DNA from: Periplaneta americana
Taxonomy: Eukaryota > Arthropoda > Insecta > Blattodea > Blattidae
NCBI RefSeq assembly: GCF_040183065.1
Contig: NC_091131.1
Coordinates: 16,990,800 to 17,054,799, forward strand
DNA: 64,000 nucleotides
Direction: 5' to 3'
Made by a program: the position numbers and the translations under genes. Under the pieces are notes generated by a model. That model saw only the letters and a program-made list of their open reading frames with translations. It had not been told where the DNA came from and did not search any database. This document shows positions 59,453-64,000 of this stretch, piece after piece (position 1 is the first letter of the stretch; the number at the start of each line of letters is the position of its first letter).

Positions 59453-60687
59453 CAGTGGCGGCTCGTGGGTATTGAATTAAGGGGGTCTGCATTCAAAAAT
59501 AAACCAAGCAACTTACTTTATTTTTTATATATATTTGATGTCAACATTTACAACCATGTAATGTGGACCTCACAACTTACTTTATTTAAAGATTAGTTCC
59601 ATGCGCCTTATCTTTAAGTTGTGTTTAAATGAGACAGGCTCATGTCAGTAGATTTACTAGCATTTAAAAGAATCCTGCAGACAAAATTCCGGCACACCGG
59701 CGACGCTGATATAACTCCTGCTGTTGCGAGTGTCGTTAAATAAACCATAATTTAATTTTTTATATGCAAATTTGAACCTTAGAAATATCTAACTGGCGAT
59801 GTTGTAGTTGGTTGTATAATATATCTACATGATAAATCAATAAATGAAAAAAAAAAAAAAAATAACTGAGCCAGAAATTGAATTCAGGATCTTCAAGAGT
59901 ACGCACCAGGTCGCTTGCCTCATTTAATGTGATGTTGTTAGATGTTTCAGATTCCATTATGGTTTGAAAACATTCTAGCAATGGCTCCTTCTTCTCATGA
60001 ACAACATTTACTGTTCTTATTTTAAATCCATCTTGTTGCCCCAGCTGATGGAATTGTCTTTGAAACACAGTAATCTAATGCAGACTGTGTGGAGATCGAG
60101 AGAAGAAAGCAGGGATACTGGATAAATTAGCAAAAAATATGCGAGCTTTGTACGCTATTTTGTTTAGCGGCTCTTTCCATTACGACATTCAACTGATGGG
60201 CACTTAATTTCACATTTCTCCTGAATTGTTAAGGTACTGAACTGAATAGACTGTAAATATTGTACAGAATTAAACATTGTTGCACTTGTTATACTCACAA
60301 CATTAAAGAAAATGTATTTAAAACTGCGCGCTACTGACAAGCTGCTGCAAATTTTGCAGCGCCAGTAAACTCTGGATTCATGGCCAGAGATAGCAGGGGG
60401 AGGGGTAAAACTAACGCGCAAAGCATCCGAGACGAGACTGGCAGCTCCAGGGGTGGAAGTGGCTTCACCTTATAGTCCTTGTCTCTGGTTTCGCTCTGGC
60501 AGCACCAGGGGAGGAAGTGACTTCACTAACGATTGCGTGCATGTCATTGAGAGGGAAAAATTAAAAAAATTCGAGCCGCTAAATAGAGACTGTATAATAA
60601 ATGTTTTTCACAACATAAAACGAGACAAGAGCCACAAATGTCTGAGGGTGCTGCAGCTCCGCAGCCCCTCTTCGAAAGCCGCTCCTG
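59453..60687 (-). mobile_element. hAT element B, 1235 bp, internally deleted sister of element A
   Basis: Ends CAGTGGCGGCTCGTGGGTAT and, inverted, CAGGAGCGGCTTTCGAAGAG, flanked by a perfect 8-bp duplication ATCTTTAG (59445-59452, 60688-60695). It matches element A at both ends but lacks the dimerisation domain and the LINE. The deletion runs from the left subterminal region into the body of the SINE. The minus-strand fragment at 59870-60068 (HQLGQQDGFKIRTVNVVHEK) is leftover transposase. Confidence 0.95.
59625..59760 (+). mobile_element. 5'-truncated SINE copy shared with hAT element A
   Basis: GTGTTTAAATGAGACAGGCT to GAGTGTCGTTAAATAAACC, the tail two-thirds of the SINE at 50457-50665. It is followed by the same hAT sequence as in element A, so it was inherited with the hAT rather than inserted separately. 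Confidence 0.88.
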
Positions 60688-60695
60688 ATCTTTAG

Positions 60696-61480
60696 CCTTA
60701 TAAAAGTAATCAAACCAATATTATAGTACAAAGCAAAGTTATCTAGATATATGTTTTAACTGTAACTAATATTACATAATAAAACTCTTATCGCATTATG
60801 CTTTTAGGTGATATTGGTGCGCAACTTTCTGTTATCAGAATATTAAATTATCTCGAAATCTGCTGAAGCTATAGAGCTGACGTTTTACCAACACACAGGC
60901 ACATACCTTTTGTTTGTGATGTAACAGTATTTGGTTTGTTAATTCATTTCCATACAGACATTTTCCATGCGAATATTTTCAAACATTTTAATACACTATC
61001 TTCAGTAATACGTATTTACGATATATTAGATTTACGAAAACATTATTTTAGTACCTGTAAGGCTACTAAACAAACTTATCTTAAAATTTCACTTTCCTGT
61101 AAAAGGGTTGAGAAAATATTCCTTTTGAATAAAAAAGAAAACTTGTGAAAAATGAGCATTAAAATTAAAACTTACATTCTTATAATGCACTTATACTTCT
61201 CAGACAAATCAAAAAATTAACATGGATACAGTTTTAATAAGTTCTCTTCCCTTTATCCATTTAATCAGTGCTGGCCATCCCTGAATATAGCTCGACCAAG
61301 CGGCATATACTACCTCTTTCGTCTGTCTCTTTTCTTTCCCTGTAAAGCGCTCAGGCTCTCCTGGGCTCTAAAGCGCGCGCTTGCTCCTATGGGCAACAGT
61401 TGACATCACTGTTCTATGTATTTAATATGTGGTCTTATTGTTGCTAATGTTTAAATGTGCTGGCTTAGGAGTTCTAAACT
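60696..61480. other. No recognised gene
   Basis: AT-rich; nothing supported. Confidence 0.5.
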
Positions 61481-61499
61481 CTTCTGTAATTTTCCTACA

Positions 61500-61605
61500 A
61501 CTAACACCATACGCAAATGATCAACCGAAGCTGGACTTGAACCCACGCCAGAGCGCAACTCCGGCTCGGCAGGCAAGTCGACTGATGGCTCGGATCTTGT
61601 TAATA
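61500..61605 (-). mobile_element. tRNA-like SINE head on the minus strand
   Basis: On the minus strand GTGGGTTCAAGTCCAGC is a good B box preceded by CGAGCCGGAGTTGCGC, in tRNA-like spacing. No isoacceptor clover-leaf was confirmed. Probable SINE or tRNA pseudogene. Confidence 0.4.
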
Positions 61606-61802
61606 AAATGGACAATATCATATTAGATATAATTGGCATTTTCTGTACTTAGCTAAGCAAGATATAGGTTTTAGAAGCCAAATTTAAAAATATTAATTTT
61701 TTATTGTGCGTGTGTATGTATATATTTGTATTTTTATGATTGTGGGCGAATTGGCATTCTCATTATAAGAATACGTAGGCCCTATGTATGAATTACCTTA
61801 TA

Positions 61803-62255
61803 CAGTAAAATCCTGATAATTCGCATGCGGTTAATTCGCGATCCTTTCTTTGGAGGGGGCGATGACGTCATTATCGTTTTGACTCGATTTACTGTCTTTC
61901 CCTCCTTCTAAAGAAATTTTGAATCTAAGAGCAGAAACATGAACAGTTCTCCAAAAAGCAAAGAAATGATGATATTAATTTTGTTAAAGTGTCATGACAT
62001 TTTGTAAAGCTTGTGTTTCTTGTTTTAAGATTATATCCCAATGCAGTACTGTATAATATTATGCTGTTTCTAAATATTTTTTCACTGTTTCGCATTTTTG
62101 CACTTGATTTTGAAGTGTGTTTTAGTAATTGGACCTGTCAGATTAATTTTTTACTGGACAATAAATAATAATTAAAAAAATTGGGGATAATTCGCTATTC
62201 TCTATATTTTGCGGAAGTTCGTGCATTAATTACCGCTAAAAACGGGAGTCAACTG
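61803..62255. mobile_element. Tigger/pogo-like MITE, 453 bp, TA flanks
   Basis: Begins CAGTAAAATCCTGATAATTC and ends with the inverse of CAGTTGACTCCCGTTTTTAG, flanked by TA. ATTCGC-type motifs repeat inside both ends. CAGT(T/A)-GACTCCCGTT ends are typical of Tigger-like elements. The two ends are only partly similar, so this is an old copy. No coding sequence. Confidence 0.6.
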
Positions 62256-62811
62256 TAATTATTATAATCCTATTGTGGCCCCTAAAGGAAATTGTTTTCT
62301 CTACGTCTATGATTCCGAGGAAAAAACTCCTTAATATACGCAGAAACAAATAAACGAGTGTTAAAATAATAAGGGAATGAAGAAGCAGCTACATTTGATC
62401 AAAGTAGAAAAAAGGAACACCTTGTGCGCCGAGGCTATGTTGCCAGCTCGCGTGACAAGATGCAGCCCATCAAGTTGTATTAAGGAAGCGATAGGAGGCT
62501 CTCGAGATAGCGCCACGAGGTGCGAGTCCAGCCTTCGAGCAAGCTTCCATGTCGGCCTGACCTAACTTGTGCACACGTGCTCCTGAAGACAACTTGACAT
62601 CGCTACCTACGATTCCTTTAGCTTTGCAACCACTCTTTGAAACACTGCAAAATGTTGTTTTCCACACAGCTATTTAAATAAAAAAAAAATAATCATGTCA
62701 AGTTGACAAACACTTTCTCATTAGAAATTCGTGTACTACGAAAGAGTTTAATTTATCTAGTTATCAGTTACATTTCTGTCTATGTTACTTAACCATATTC
62801 TTATGATTACG
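62256..62811. other. No recognised gene
   Basis: Contains a GC-richer patch (62420-62600) open on both strands for ~60 codons, with no recognisable motif. Confidence 0.4.
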
Positions 62812-64000
62812 GACGAAGTTCAGACGCGTACACGGGTACACCCAAAGTTTAGACGCGTACATGGATACGTACGAAGATTAAGCACGTACACGAGTACGCA
62901 CGAAATTTAGTCGCGTACACGTGTACGCACGAAGTTTAGACACGTACACGGGTACACACGAAGTTTAGACGCGTACACGGGTACGCACGAAATTTAGACG
63001 CGTACATGGATACGTACGAAGATTAAGCACGTACACGAGTACGCACGAAGTTTAGACACATACACGGGTACACACGAAGTTCAGACGCGTACACGGGTAC
63101 ACCCAAAGTTTAGACGCGTACATGGATACGTACGAAGATTAAGCACGTACACGAGTACGCACGAAATTTAGTCGCATACACGTGTACGCACGAAGTTTAG
63201 ACACGTACACGGGTACACACGAAGTTTAGACGCGTACACGGGTACACCCAAAGTTTAGACGCGTACATGGATACTTACGAAGATTAAGCACGTACACGAG
63301 TACGCACGAAATTTAGTCGCGTACACGTGTACGCACGAAGTTTAGACACGTACACGGGTACACACGAAGTTTAGACGCGTACACGGGTACACCCAAAGTT
63401 TAGACGCGTACATGGATACGTACGAAGATTAAGCACGTACACGAGTACGCACGAAATTTAGTCGCGTACACGTGTACGCACGAAGTTTAGACACGTACAC
63501 GGGTACACACGAAGTTTAGACGCGTACACGGGTACACCCAAAGTTTAGACGCGTACATGGATACGTACGAAGATTAAGCACGTACACGAGTACGCACGAA
63601 ATTTAGTCGCGTACACGTGTACGCACGAAGTTTAGACACGTACACGGGTACACACGAAGTTTAGACGCGTACACGGGTACACCCAAAGTTTAGATGCGTA
63701 CGTGGATACGTACGAAGATTAAGCACGTACACGAGTACGCACGAAATTTAGTCGCGTACACGTGTACGCACGAAGTTTAGACAGGTACACGGGTACACAC
63801 GAAGTTTAGACGCGTACACGGGTACGCACGAAATTTAGACGCGTACAAGGATACGTACGAAGATTAAGCACGTACACGAGACGCACGAAGTTTAGACACA
63901 TACACGGGTACACACGAAGTTCAGACGCGTACACGGGTACACCCAAAGTTTAGACGCGTACATGGATACTTACGAAGATTAAGCACGTACACGAGTACGC
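62812..64000. repeat. 29-bp minisatellite with 145-bp higher-order period, running off the right edge
   Basis: Units of 29 bp of the type ACGAAGTTTAGACGCGTACA plus CGGGTACAC. Five variants occur in fixed order (marker CCCAAAGTTTAGAC), giving 145-bp spacing at 63102, 63247, 63392, 63537 and 63682. Longer spacings of ~261 bp (62841 to 63102, 63682 to 63942) equal nine units. One variant contains GCGTACACGTGTACGC, a perfect 16-bp palindrome. No coding potential is claimed. Confidence 0.95.

Overview
The window looks like heterochromatin-rich insect DNA, most likely from a cockroach (Periplaneta-like). It is AT-rich, with spliced exon fragments, satellite arrays and many transposons. From memory, the RTE-type LINE tail (RRRWEDNIKMDLREVGYD) and the tRNA-derived SINE are abundant in Periplaneta americana, but no database was searched. 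No bacterial features and no retroviral or LTR element were recognised.

1-20909 is a tandem satellite of about 41 monomers of ~485 bp. It enters from the left edge and has several levels of higher-order structure: composite ~660-bp monomers, two 10- and 9-unit super-repeats offset by 5354 bp, and a duplicated trimer of 1454 bp. A young hAT transposon (20918-23113) sits inside one monomer. It has an open 494-codon CGGBP1-like transposase, matching terminal inverted repeats and a perfect 8-bp target duplication. Beyond it the satellite decays (23114-24852). Poly-T DNA and a degenerate GAGTGA minisatellite follow, and diverged monomer relics continue to 30452.

26870-35280 holds a DDE_3-like transposase relic, a 60-bp hairpin-bearing tandem array flanked by copies of a putative terminal exon, a 5'-truncated RTE LINE with a PIF/Harbinger-like MITE inside it, and a candidate host exon. 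35281-41900 is a deeply nested block. It has an RNase H-bearing LINE fragment, then a Tc1/mariner-type element whose left inverted repeat is split by a MITE, whose body is split by a Jockey/CR1-type LINE, and whose right inverted repeat is split by a pogo element that itself holds an RTE LINE.

42060-53000 contains another mariner relic, a widely spaced inverted pair, SINE-like sequences, a Harbinger-like MITE with perfect palindromes, an 8-bp-TSD hAT element with an RTE LINE and a SINE inside, and a TAA-flanked TIR element with a Cys-rich transposase tail. 53370-58561 contains two minus-strand exons with compatible splice phase, which may be the end of a host gene encoding a GPI-anchored or tail-anchored protein. 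Their intron carries a 67-bp minisatellite with its own nested insertions and a plus-strand SPIN-DOC/GTF2IRD2-like two-exon gene. 59453-60687 is an internally deleted sister of the 49 kb hAT. From about 62812 to the right edge runs a 29-bp minisatellite with a 145-bp higher-order period.

The most informative content is the set of insertions that can be ordered by nesting, several with empty-site comparators in this same window, and the multi-level satellite structure. Most short open frames in the satellites lack an ATG and are not genes.
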